Shown here: in pieces, positions 1 through 10,692 of the stretch
Position numbering within the stretch: position 1 is the first letter of the stretch
Layout of the letters: every line of letters starts with the position of its first letter
Origin: Neolecta irregularis DAH-3
Taxonomy: Eukaryota; Ascomycota; Neolectomycetes; Neolectales; Neolectaceae
Length of the DNA stretch: 22,944 nucleotides
Direction of reading: 5' to 3'
Assembly (NCBI GenBank): GCA_001929475.1
Contig: LXFE01000203.1
Coordinates: 1-22,944 of the forward strand
Made by a program: the position numbers and the translations under genes
Notes under the pieces: model-generated
The model's input: only the letters and a program-made list of their open reading frames with translations
The model's database searches: none
What the model was told of the DNA's origin: nothing

Positions 1-41
1 ATTGCCAATTCATTACTGAATACTGCTTATGGTTGCTGAAG

Positions 42-500
42 GAACACCAAGCGGAAATCCGGGGATGACTCTGCCGAGCCTCCAAAGAAGCAGCGAAAAA
101 CAGATCATGTCGAACCTGATGATAGCAATTCTACCATGGGTGGTAATGATAACACTTTTAATTATGAAGCAAGCCACTCTGGCCAACAAAGTATTACAAC
201 TAAGTATCAAACACTGAACATCTAGCTGGTGATGATAACGATTCTACCATGGGTGGTCATCGCGACTCTTTTTATTATGAAGGAAGTCACTCTGATCAAC
301 CAAGCATTACATCTACGAATCATCTAGGTGTATTAACCACCACTGAATCTTTATCTGCGCACACTGTCTATGAGTCAGATGGCGAGGACGACTATTCAAC
401 AGAAAGTGACTATGGTCAACAAAGCATTACATCTGCGAATCGACTAAATGCTGAACCTGGATCTATCGAGGAGGACTCTCCAACAGACATCTACGAATGA
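42..500 (+). CDS. 3' end of an unknown basic/acidic repeat protein (5' partial)
   Basis: Function not recognised. The readable part begins after a probable splice acceptor ending at 41; upstream in the same frame is a stop at 37-39, so earlier exons lie outside the window. The first residues carry two basic clusters (KRK, then KKQRK) resembling a bipartite nuclear signal. An acidic Asp/Ser/Asn-rich tail follows, with a repeated unit containing DSTMGG and SGQQ/SDQP/YGQQ-SIT. To stay in frame I remove a 35-nt intron at 191-225 (GT start, ctag end, internal ctaag), joining ..GQQ to TGDDNDSTMGG. The protein ends at the TGA at 498-500. Without that intron the frame stops at 223-225, and the gene would be a frameshifted remnant. 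Confidence is moderate for coding and low for any role. Confidence 0.5.
118..435 (+). repeat. Imperfect coding tandem repeat, two full copies and one partial
   Basis: Copy 1 begins at 118 and copy 2 at 231 (period 113). Both run from GATGATA(G/A)C through TTCTACCATGGGTGGT to CACTCTG..CAAC. A third, shorter copy (about 386-435) keeps only GACTATGGTCAACAAAGCATTACATCT. Copies 1 and 2 match at most positions over about 80 bases. The repeat encodes the acidic tail of the flanking gene. The proposed intron of copy 1 starts inside sequence that is coding in copies 2 and 3. Confidence 0.75.
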
Positions 501-761
501 GGAAGAGAATTTGTACAAACCTCTTATACATCAGCGCCCGTCTTTGTTTCTGCAGATATGAGGGAAACTTTATCTTGGTATGTGTTTTGTAGTGTCAACA
601 TTTATTGCTTAATTGTAAAATGAATGTCATACAGATATTCCGCCCTTGATATGAAGCTAAACATCCGTTGAAGTAACAAGTCAACCAAGTCCTATTGGTA
701 CAGCGCCTGCTCACCTTACATCTACACAAATTATACACAACCTGCAGATACACCCACTCAC

Positions 762-1330
762 ATGTTTCCAAAACTCTTCTTGCTCTTTGTGTCTGTAGCA
801 ATGGGGCATTTCACAGATATCACAAGTAAATTTCCAAATACAATGGTGCGCGCAAACACCGACTTAACGGACGAAAATGATGCAATAGCTTTCTGTTCTG
901 ATAAATGCCTTAAGGTCAAATATTTCTTCAAAGTGTTTACAGTTACTAATCAGGACGAGTACGAGAACACGGACTCACTTTTGTGTGTAATATATGGGAA
1001 GCCGATGTCACAATTGTCCTGTAATCGTGACGAGGACTGTGGCCTACTAAAGATATTCGAGTAAGTGTTTGTGACTGAAGGCGGTTTTGATAATCTAGGC
1101 TTTCTGACTGAGAACAAGTCGAACCTGTTGAGGAGAGATTTTCTCATGATCATCATCCAGAATCCCAGTGGATTAGCGATCTTGAAGGGGGGTATGGTCT
1201 CGAGGATGGAATATCCAAGGGCTTCTTAGAGAATGTCATAAACGGTTGCACAGCTGCCATGAAGAGGAAACGATCTACAGCACTCGCTAGACATATTAAT
1301 CGAGAAGCGGTTTTTGACTTAGAAACCTAG
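762..1330 (+). CDS. Small predicted secreted cysteine-containing protein
   Basis: No family recognised. The start ATG at 762 opens a typical signal peptide (MFPKLFLLFVSVAMG), followed by a short hydrophilic chain with cysteines near residues 45, 49, 75, 87 and 93, suggesting an extracellular or cell-wall protein. The unspliced frame stops at 1062-1064 (100 aa). That stop lies within a strong donor, GTAAGT at 1061. Using the acceptor at 1098 (38-nt intron) adds only three residues. Using the acceptor at 1137 (77-nt intron) opens a further 64 codons to the TAG at 1328-1330, giving 163 aa that end with a basic MKRKR stretch. I show the longest model; the 3' exon is uncertain. The gene converges on MLH3, 173 bp away. 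Confidence 0.45.
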
Positions 1331-1503
1331 ACTCTGACCAAAGGAAAGCCAAACAAGAGACCCCTTTAAATTATCCTCCAAAAGATTACTATATCATTTT
1401 CATATCACTTGTTGAAATATCAAGGAGGTTTTATTAGACATTTTCAGGATGATACAGGAAATGCATAAATGGTCTATAGATATAATTGAAATAATCCAAG
1501 TTA

Positions 1504-3718
1504 TTACGAGACAATTTCTGCACTCTCATGATTTAATATACTGAGAGGGATCATACTCGGTCTTCCGTGGGCGCACATGAATGGCCATTTCGTTTGTTTC
1601 AACCTCGCGACCAGACTCTCGCACTCCTCCAAACTCAGTTCGTCATTAAACATAATCGCGCCTGTCGTTCAGAATCGCCTTCAAGAGCTTTCTTACTTCG
1701 ACATGCTTTCGAATTGACAACACTGACTAGATGCGCCGGACATACATGAAGATTGGAGACCCAATCCGTCAAGGTTGGAGCTGCCATATTTCGCCTATGT
1801 GCCATCTGGGAAAGAAACTGAGACAAAAGATTGCAAATAAATTCTGGATTGGCAGCTTGTCGTTCTCGTATAACACGAGGTATTTTTCGTACTTCAATTT
1901 CATTGGCCTTTGAGAAGTCAAATCCCCATATATTCAACAAATCCTCGCATCGATCAAAGATTATTCTTTCTTCTTGATTTAATGGAACCAAGATCTTCGT
2001 CGGCACAACATCTGTCTTGAGCTCAGAGAATAATCTCTCAACTCGAATTCTTTCATCAGCGGCATGCTGATCGATTAGGATCAAGACATTTCGAGTTCTG
2101 GCCAAAATGAATTTCTTGTCAATTTGAGCAACCACTTTCAAGTCTTCGAACATGTTTCTGTGAAGTCGAATCGAAGCCACCTGTGAATTCGTTGCAGTTG
2201 CAAGCTCAGCGGCTGGAAAGATAGGATTTTTCCATCCCTATCCCATCAAAAATAAAGAATTAGCTGTCTCCTTGCCTGCAAGATATTTTCTGCCCAGTTC
2301 TCTTTCCTATTCTGCCTCGAGATATTGTCTCCCGTATCTCTTGATAAATCTGAAGGAATTGAGGGCTTCTCGTTAATATATTCCTTGCGGTCCCTATTTC
2401 TAGCATGAAAATTTCTTTCTTCTGTCTTCATAAAGGAACAAATCGTCTCTCTTCCTTGCAGTTCGTGAGTATCAAGCTTTGCAGCCTTGATCTTTCCGAA
2501 TTTTGCCGGTGCATTGAACGTATTGGGGCGACCATGCTGTGCATCAACAATCTTTCGAGATCTCTCAGGCGAATTGAAGCCAATGTTATTTAAGTGCTTT
2601 GTAATTATAGAGTTTAGTAATGACTGAATCTCTGGGACCACCTATCGATTAGCAAAAGTGTTTTGAAAATATACCTCAGATACAATAGACGATTTTGAGG
2701 GATCAAGACATATATCATAAGCAGACACAGGGCATACAATTTTGATAACATATAGAAGATGCCGCTGCCTTTTGTACCCGTCTTCATTAAGCTCAAGGGC
2801 CCGTTGAGTCAAGTTTGATATGCTAATATGGAAGAGCATTGGCTTCAAGAGCCTTTGATTGAGATCTGAATTATCAACTATTGCTCGACTCTTTGCCAGA
2901 GCATACAGATATATTGATGTCGCTTCGTATCAACTAGTAGATTTGAGATGGAAGCAATGATCTTGATACTCCCTTCCTGTATTTTTAAGGTTGAACATTC
3001 ATTAATATGATCATAGATGCACCCAAGAATATCCATCTCCTTCATCTCTGGCTTGATGCTAAGAGCCAACACTCCATTGTTGTCCCTGAGGGTTATACCG
3101 ACACCAAGTTTTGCCAGTGCAGTTTCCACGATCACCCCAATAATACTCCGCATGGTATTTTCTGGCCTGGTCTTTTGCCTGGCTGGAATATTGAAAAATA
3201 GATCTGATACAGTTACCGTTGTCCCTGCTTTCTGCATTGTATAATTTTTCAAGCTCTGCTTCCTTATCCCTGAGATGATGTGGGTAGAATGTGTAGCATT
3301 ATAGTCTTTATGCCGAGATGTGATTACACAATTCGAGACAGCGAAAATGTTTGCGAGAGCTTCCACTAAGCAATAACTTATATACAATGGCTACCTTGAC
3401 CTCTGAACCCAAAGGTATTGAGTGAATCGAGGTCTTCGAGGGTTTGACATTTGGAAGTTGCTAGGCTCTTACTTAAGTGCAGTAAGCAAACGACATACCA
3501 AAGCGTGTGCCAAGCAAGCACATCTCATCAGGCAAAATGCCATGACCATCATCATTTATTGTTAGGGATCGATACTTGAGATTAACCATGATAGAAATAT
3601 GAGTTGCTTTTGCATCTATACTATTTTGAAGCAGTTCAGAAAGACAAGATGAGAGCGAAATTATGTTTACAGAAGACTGAAGTAAGGAAATAGATTGCTC
3701 TGCTAGATGAAATAACAT
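1504..3718 (-). CDS. MLH3: DNA mismatch repair protein MLH3 (MutL homologue, endonuclease subunit of MutL-gamma)
   Basis: In known fungi Mlh3 pairs with Mlh1 and nicks DNA in meiotic crossover formation and in some mismatch repair. Seven exons: 3718-3499, 3460-3401, 3365-2907, 2865-2675, 2641-2276, 2237-1697, 1661-1504 (about 664 aa; yeast Mlh3 is 715). The N-terminal GHKL ATPase is intact: ELLQNSIDA, DDGHGI, ATSKC, FGFRG and DLFFNIPARQK. The C-terminal nuclease domain has DQHAADERIRVE, matching DQHA(X)2E(X)4E, then SKACRSAIMF and CAHGRPS, so the metal-binding set appears complete. The intron at 2238-2275 is a GC-AG intron, followed by GWKNPIF. The second intron can be read as 35 nt (3366-3400) or 29 nt (3366-3394). 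The ATG at 3718 fits the usual distance to the first ATPase motif. The linker between the domains is short and basic. Confidence 0.93.
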
Positions 3719-4153
3719 CGCAAGGATTTGGTCGGGTTCAAAGGTCGTAATCCGGGCTATAGCTTGCCTACGTCAAACCTTCATCCCAGTTGACGTGACG
3801 GAAGCTATACAGATATTTACAGGATGGAGTAACTTGATATACTCTCAAGTAGAGAATCCTAGCAAGAACTCCATCAGCCATAGCTACTGCAAGCCAGACG
3901 ATTGACAGATTCAACCAGAGCAAGATATATTAAGTAGTATTAATCTCTACAAACGCACGATTAAATGAGAGAATTCAATCCAAAGCCCGCAAATTCACCT
4001 TCACACCAGTAAAAGAAACTTCATAAAAAGAAAGGAAAAAAGCCACATGAGCAGAAATTGAGTGGAAAGGAATACAGGAGGGGGTATCGAAGTCCGATAA
4101 CTTAGGTAACACCTGCAATACTCAGTCGTCACAAACATCGTTAACGTGACAAG
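3719..4153. promoter_or_regulatory. Intergenic: MLH3 upstream region and 3' flank of the next minus-strand gene
   Basis: No gene seen. About 75 bp upstream of the MLH3 ATG there is a CRE-like TGACGTGACG at 3791-3800, a possible bZIP (Atf/CREB-type) site; this is one base from a palindrome and is inference only. The part near 4000-4080 is A-rich on the + strand and probably carries the 3' end of the gene that stops at 4154. Confidence 0.35.
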
Positions 4154-5749
4154 TTATGCTTCGACCTCTTTCACGGAAGATTCTGTCTCAGGAACAACAA
4201 TGATAGCCTCCTGGATGTCAGCGGGTCACAATGATTCATTGATAGCATACAGCAGGAACATCACCTAGCATTCCTTGAGATTCCTCGACTTTCAATTCTT
4301 CAGCTGGCAGGGTTTCATTATTAGAAGGTCCAGTCCGTTCAGCTGACTCCTCGCTGATTTGAGCAATCTCAGGCTTAGGTTCTTCCTTGTTCTCGCGAGA
4401 TTTGCTTTTGCTACGGAATATTGAGGACATTCTCCTGAAAGCTGATCGGGTATCTGCAGGAGTTGGATTATGACCGCTTTGATCTACCGCGAGTTGTGCT
4501 TCGGTAGCCTCCTTTTGTTGTTCTGGAGCGGGAGGCTTGGACTATAAGGTTAAATATATTTAAGATCGTAGCAATACCTTCTGCCCGAAAAGACTGAAAG
4601 TTCGAGCTTTAACAGTAGGTGAGCTTTGAGTGGCTTCAACAACGGCCTCTGCTGGAGGAGCTTCGGCATCACCTTCAGGATTGGTAATGCCCTCAGGTTT
4701 AGCCTCAGTGGAGGCATCAACCTGCTCGGCAGACGATTCAGGCTACATTGATCAATCTCATTTGATCATTGCCGCAATAAGTACCTTGGCCTTTTCATGC
4801 ACTTTAGACGAGAAAAGCTTACTGAATGGTCCAAACGCCTTTTTGGCTACTTCTTCGATAGCTGGCGTGGTCGAAGCTGTAATCTCAATACGGAATATAG
4901 AGAATGGACAAACGCTCAGCTTCAGCACCCTCTCCATCGGCCTTCGTTTCCTTTTCCTTCTTTGGAACATCCTGCTCTCTGTTAAAGATGGTGAGCTGAA
5001 GAAATTTACTTTTTTTTCAGCTTGCTTCTTCAGGAGATGGGCGAGAAACCCCTCCTTTGCGGCTTGGGCTCCGGCTTCTGTCGGTTGAGCCTCGGTAGGC
5101 TTGGTAGCTTCAACTACAGTCTCAGGGGTCGCTTCTGTATCTGGCGCTATTTCCTCGACTTTATCTTGGCAAGTTAGGTGAATGATTGGGCAAGACTTCC
5201 CACCTTCTTTCCCATTGGTCGATATTTCAGTTGGAGATGCAAACTGATCACGTTTAGGAGACCCTACTCGTTTTAACGCATTGAGTAGCGATTTTCGTTT
5301 TTGGCCAGAAGTGCCTAGTGCCTCAACAGCTACTTGGGTTTAGTCATGCCTGGCAGAAGACCAAGCCTACGTTCTTTTTTCGGTGCACCTGACTCCTGAG
5401 CCGATTCAACTGGCTTAACTTCCTCTGCTGATGCATCACTAGGAGAGTAAGCATGTATTTGTCAAAAGAAACTGTACCCCTTCTTTGAGCTTTTCTTGAA
5501 GGGCAAGGACAGGATGGATGCACGTTTCCTCTTTTGTTCGGCTTCGGACGCAGCGGGTTGCTCAACCGGGTGTTCTCCAGCGGCTTCTGCTTCTTCGAGT
5601 TTGATTGGTGCTTCAGCAGACTTGCCTTCTGCCTCCACTGGGATGACTGGAGATTCTTCTACTGACGGCTCAGTAGGGGCTGCTTCTTTGGGAGTGGAGG
5701 TCTCGAGCGTCTCAGCAAGCGCAATAGTATCAGTTTCGACGGCAGCCAT
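4154..5749 (-). CDS. Acidic, disordered protein with repeated basic amphipathic modules (unknown)
   Basis: Not recognised as a named family. Nine exons: 5749-5478, 5438-5371, 5332-5204, 5164-5010, 4974-4914, 4876-4785, 4742-4578, 4541-4251, 4210-4154 (429 aa). Long Glu/Pro/Ala/Thr-rich linkers alternate with short basic-hydrophobic blocks: KRKRASILSLPFKKSSKK, QKRKSLLNALKRVGSPKR, AKEGFLAHLLKKQAEKK, AFGPFSKLFSSKVHEKAK, ARTFSLFGQK and FRRMSSIFRSKSKSR. There is no signal peptide, membrane segment or folded domain. Several blocks end exactly at an exon boundary. The blocks resemble membrane-binding or phospho-regulated basic patches, and similar basic repeats sit in the tails of some fungal PH-domain proteins, but no PH domain is visible here. 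The 39-nt intron 5165-5203 is in frame and stop-free, so that splice call rests on its GT/AG ends, its ctaac and the odd peptide it would add. Confidence 0.75.
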
Positions 5750-6337
5750 GTGGATGATATTAGGGATTATGCAAGGACAGGTGGAAGATATATGTGAGTG
5801 TAGAGAATAGGAGGAGCGCCAGGGAGTAGGGAAGCAGGAGCGGCGAGCAGGTGGTGATATAACTTACGGCTAATCTACCTCAGTTGCTGCGCCAGTGATG
5901 CCCCGCTAGCCCAAAACGGCCAGAGGCGCGAGAATAACACGGGTACGACATGCGACCTATCAATATCTTGTTTATCTTGCTTGTGATTCCTAGACTCCTT
6001 TTCCCAGACACAAAATAGCCATTGCAATTGTGCCGCCAAGCTGCCCAGACCAGCGTACAAAGGCAGGGAGGATTTGCACTAGATGCCGCCCTGAGTCATG
6101 TAATCTTTTTATTTTTGCATAATAATGACGATCATCCGTCGGGGTTACCAAATATTTCTCTTATTGTCAACAAACAACCACAAGCCAATACCTATAGGCT
6201 CTACCTCGCTTAACAATACAAAAATGCACAAATAGAACATAATGAACATCTATCCCAAAGCGTTCATAATAACAAGACATTCCTCCGAGTTTCATAACAT
6301 TTCAACGTGCTACAGATAACGTATACCTTTGAAAAAG
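5750..6337. promoter_or_regulatory. Intergenic: upstream of the acidic repeat protein, 3' flank of the transporter
   Basis: 588 bp between two minus-strand genes. The open frames here (for example 5875-6060 minus) are short, have no recognisable composition and do not join to neighbours through plausible splice sites. I see no RNA gene or repeat. The part next to 5750 probably carries the promoter of the minus-strand gene starting at 5749. Confidence 0.4.
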
Positions 6338-9300
6338 TCAGTCGTCAGGGAAAAAAGAAGTCGAAGTGACAAGGCAGACATACGATGTTATCGTGCTCAT
6401 CCGTTCACATGTCAATCTCATTCCGATTTTTAGAATATCGAATCGAATATCTTGATCCAATGCATTCCAATTCTCTCTATTCATCTTCCAAGCAACAACT
6501 TCCGTATCAGCAGCTACAGTAGCGGTACGGGGAGTCTCGCTGAGAAAAGGGAGTTCCCCGCAAAGCGTGTTGCTCAAGATAGTTTCATTGAGCAAGTTCT
6601 CGCCTAGATCAAAATCGTAAGTAGCTTTAAGGATTCCGGTTTCGAGAACGTAGAATTCATTAGCGGTAGCACCTTGGCGCCATAATATTGTGGATGGTGG
6701 AATACGCTCGTGCACAAATGCAGACGCTAGACGAATCCAAAAATCATCGCCCTTGTCGGTGATATCCGCAAGTACGTACTTGAGCAGTTGAAAAGGTTGC
6801 TGTGAATGAATGGTCACAAACATATGGGCGCTAGCAGCCGTTTCTTCGCGTAGAGCATCATTTGCTGCATCCCGTAACAGGTTTTGACGTGGCGAGTTGT
6901 ACGACTGCATGTAAATTTGCGGCGTGGAAAATACTTTGAGATCTACAGCTACAATCTGGTAAGTTTTCCAAAAACGTGAACATATAAACACACTTGGGTC
7001 AGTACGCGGTCTTGCTAGAACAGCCTCTCGTTTTTTTGTGTATGTTTGAAGTAATTCGTTTTCACAAATTTCCAAAGCGGCATTGAGAGTTTCGAAAGCC
7101 CATACCCCGTCATGATGAGTTGTGTCCCATACTCCAACAAAGCGCAATGCTCTTCCAATTTCGCTATCGACAGTAACTCCGCAGAGGACAAACTGGACTC
7201 CTTGGCGATCTAGTGATCTCTTTATCCTTCAAATTATCGGTATGACGGTCGACAAAGCAAATTACCGTTTGAATGCCTCTGCGGCAGAGAAATCAACATT
7301 GTAGGTAAGTGAAAAATCCATGATGAGATAGCGAATTGGCATTGAAAAGTAATTTCGAGTCTCTACACGTTCTTTTATCTCCGTCTCCACCGCAGCTATT
7401 GTTCCAAAGAACAGATGACCACCAAGCTTTATGACCTGTATTTGATGACCAACCTTCTTCAAAAAACGCTGCTGGAAAGGCGGCCTTCGAACTGTAGAAC
7501 CGCAAATTGTACCAGACATCACTGCTCGAATCGACCGCTTTCTCGAAGTAGCCAGGACGAAAGTAAGACAAGCAAGAACAATACCAACGAGGATGCCAAA
7601 GACAAAATCCCACGCTGCCATTGAGAATATTATAGCAACGACAGTAAAGTATTCGAGTCTATCAAGCTTATCCCATGTATCGACTAACGCTTCTCTCAGC
7701 AGGTCCATGCCAAGATTAAAAATGAGTGCTCCGACCACCATGACAGGAATAAAACCAATCATAGCAGGGCCTGAGAGCAAAATTCCTGTCGTGGCGGCTG
7801 CTAGAAGTATTCCTGCTAATCTGCTATTTCCGCCGCTGCGAATGAAGAGGAGACTGTTGGTATAGACAAGGTAGTTCTAGCATTCAGTTCCAACCCCGGA
7901 GAAGGTGTCGTACTTGCACACTTCCGAGACATCCTGATAGGGCATTTGAAATTCCATGAGCTATGAGTTCTCGATCGAGGTTGACGTCATCCTCGTTGAG
8001 TGATATTCCAAGAGAAGGAACATTGATAGGGACATGAAGGATGCCAAAGAATGTCAAGGCCAACATTATGGGAATAGTCGAAATCAAGGCTGCCCAGTCT
8101 ACTTTCGCAAAGTCTAGCGATCAGAGCAGAACGAACACAATAATTTTACCGAATAGTGTATAGAAGTGGTACCAGGAAGTGTCGACTTTCGGAGCCTGGA
8201 AAACCCATCCATGCTTACGAAGATGAGACAGATCAATTTGTGGGACGATTGCTGTAATGATATGAAAGATGGCAGGTATGATAACGAAGTATGCCGGAAC
8301 AAGGTAACTTGAATTTTTCCAGTACCGCTGCAAGATCAACAGTAAGAGAGCCAACGAGAATGGAATAATCCACAGGAGGAATTCATGGGACTGGAAGATG
8401 TATCCGATGGTTTCAAGATCGTAGGCAAAGTCGGCCGGTAATCTAGTGCAGACTTCAATTCCAGTGATGAAAAGAAACCAACCAACTCCACCGATACACC
8501 CAACCTGTCGCGATTAGAGGAACATCTAGCTATACAGTTACCAAAATATGTCGCGGGAAGAACCCAGTCAAAGACCCCAGTTTCATGCAACCCAAAGCGA
8601 GAAAAGCAATCCCTGTAATGATAGATGACATAGCAAATGAAGCAATCGTAGTAGATATGACTGCTGCTGGCTTATCCTCGCCAATCTGGGAGAGGATAGA
8701 GAAGGCCATTTGATGAAAGAATGGTACGACTTCGATCTTGTGATGTCAGGAAATGATGCACAAACATCAACACTACCATCTCTGAGCCAATTCCGCCTCG
8801 AAAGATACTTCCACCGCAGGAAAACACCAATTGAGAAATGATGCAGCTGATCAGTCAGATTTGGATGCTACGTGGCCGAGTTACCTCACATAGAACATCG
8901 AAATACCATCAGGGCCGAGGTGTTTGAAGACTGGGCTACTTAAAGGAAACAAGATCATGCCGTACGATAATGCGTCTAGTATGTTCAATAGCGATCCAAG
9001 CATTACCGCTGGCAGAGACTTTGCAGGTTTTATTAGCAGCTCCCTTATAAAATCTCGTCTCTTAAGTTTCCGCACCGAGGTAAGTGATTTTACGGCAAAA
9101 TCAACGGGTTTTCTAAACTGGGTCGTCCAATTCTTAGACTTGCGATCGGTGTAATGCTCTTCCAAATCACTTATACTACTGTTTCTTGAATGGCTCGTAG
9201 ATAAATGTTCAGTGGTCGAACCATTGTCCTCCAAGGGCAACAGTTGAGTCTCAAGATCTTCATATGCTTGTGTAGCTTGTAACATTTCTCCCGGTATTCG

Positions 9301-9796
9301 AGATTCGGACAAAGCTTGAGAACCAATAGGCGGCGAAGGAGAGTTCTTGAGTAACTGCGTCAACGAAGATTCCATTCCAGTCGTGCGGGGAAGTAAAACA
9401 TAGACTGGGGATGGTGGTTCGGAGACTTCCATTACAGGATGTTCGGCCGCAAGTTGTGCCGTAGTCTTCCTTACACTTGACAATTGCTCAGTATAGCCTT
9501 GGGATATATCTACTTAAGGGTAAATTCATGTCATAAAGAAAAGATAAGACCCTACCCTTTTCAACAGCAGAGCTAACTGCGGGCGATAAAAAGCTTCTGG
9601 GAGCCCATTGAAATGACAAAGAGGATGAGAACGCGTCGGATTGTGTCTGGCGATTACCTGCTTGTGACGATTCTTGATTTATATGATCGACATGTAGGGA
9701 ATTTCCTCCAGAAGACCAATGATGCTCGGGCTGATCCTGGGACATCTGGGAGGACCTTTGAGGCCGTTTATAAGAGTGGTGAGTCGACATGGACAT
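6338..9796 (-). CDS. SulP/SLC26-family transporter with STAS and cyclic-nucleotide-binding domains (Vsb1/YGR125W-like)
   Basis: Eight exons: 9796-9556, 9512-8885, 8846-8777, 8736-8542, 8504-8150, 8113-7914, 7876-7266, 7226-6338 (1,062 aa; yeast YGR125W is about 1,036). A long hydrophilic N-terminus is followed by the SulP core, beginning [24 protein letters not shown] and including [31 protein letters not shown] and [21 protein letters not shown] domain ([14 protein letters not shown], about residues 700-800) and a C-terminal cap-ED fold (about 945-1040) with [17 protein letters not shown] follow. The yeast relative Vsb1 is tied to basic amino acid storage in the vacuole, so vacuolar transport is more likely than plasma-membrane sulfate uptake; the substrate here is inferred. 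The frame opens upstream of 9796 without an ATG; the ATGs at 9796 and 9790 are the candidates. The extreme C-terminus is less certain than the rest. Confidence 0.92.
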
Positions 9797-10503
9797 TAGC
9801 TTGGAAGGGCAGATCACGACATTGAGCAGACGACGAGCTAAGGCGGGACTATGGCGGAATGGCGGTGGTACAAAGCCATGGCGGCAGAATTCCGAGCCTG
9901 GCAATGCGCTCTCCTCAAATACACCAAACAGTCATTCCAAACCCGGCACAATTAATATCACGTCATAAAGCATATGATCATCTCCATGTTCAGGGTTGAC
10001 GAAATAGACTTCCAAATACGAAGACGCTCAAAAAAGGTTCAGTTAGGATGCTTCCAGACCAAGGAACCCGCTATATAAAGAGAAAAACTAAGAGATAAGG
10101 ATTCACTAGATCGCCTGCGTTCATTGGTAAAATGGGTTTGAAAAGGATCTGATTGGAAAATTCGAGTAAGCCAAGTATTTTTCCCACGTATATCACATAA
10201 GGATCTAGCAGATCACTACTCAGCATTCCGGAAAAATCCAAAATTAATGCCAACCTTGCCTCACTAGGACTCTTCACAGCTCATGTCTCTCTAATATCCA
10301 GGAAAGAGTAAGATGCTACCTTGAAGATGATATCAAGTTACAAACTTGTTTTGCTATATGCGAGTTGTTTCACAAAGCTCGTGTAGACTCAACAGTCAAT
10401 CCAGAATCTATGCCAAACACTGCTTAGCATCCGAGAACTTCGAATTCATCTTATTTGTCATGTGTTAATATAAAAAATGAATATCCCTCCAGTTCATATG
10501 ACC

Positions 10504-10554
10504 TAGGACGGCTTTACGAGCTGGGGTACTAGCTTGTCATTCAAAGTCGTCCTA
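10504..10554 (+). ncRNA. Candidate structured RNA: 19-bp stem-loop
   Basis: The outer arms TAGGACGGCTTT and AAAGTCGTCCTA pair over 12 positions with one G.U. The inner arms ACGAGCT and AGCTTGT pair over 7 with one G.U. The loop is eight bases (GGGGTACT), with a five-base bulge (CATTC) on the 3' side. Both mismatches to perfect DNA pairing are G.U in a + strand transcript but would be A.C in a minus transcript, which favours + strand RNA. No family recognised. An ACA follows the stem directly, but I see no pseudouridylation pocket, so an H/ACA snoRNA is not supported. Confidence 0.35.
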
Positions 10555-10678
10555 ACATCATGAATAAGTCATGGGGTATTGGTTTCAGTAAGCAGACTAG
10601 TACGGCTCGCTTCAGAATAACAGACCTAATGCTTATCCAAGGCCAACGAGAACTGATGGATTGGCAGTACTCTTAGCA

Positions 10679-10692
10679 TACCAAGCTTGGTA
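10679..10692. repeat. Perfect 14-bp palindrome
   Basis: TACCAAGCTTGGTA reads identically on both strands. It lies 120 bp beyond the hydrolase stop codon, on its 3' side. It could be a dimeric protein-binding site or chance. Confidence 0.4.

Noticed and set aside
7985-7990. CRE-like TGACGTCAT
   Set aside because: It lies within transporter coding sequence and matches the codons there, so it is not treated as a regulatory site.
10071-10277. 68-codon hydrophobic minus-strand frame
   Set aside because: There is no ATG, only a GTG start, no motif and no plausible splice link to a neighbour; it could be chance in AT-rich DNA.
10555-10557. ACA after the hairpin as an H/ACA snoRNA box
   Set aside because: No second hairpin with an H box and no two-sided pseudouridylation pocket could be drawn.
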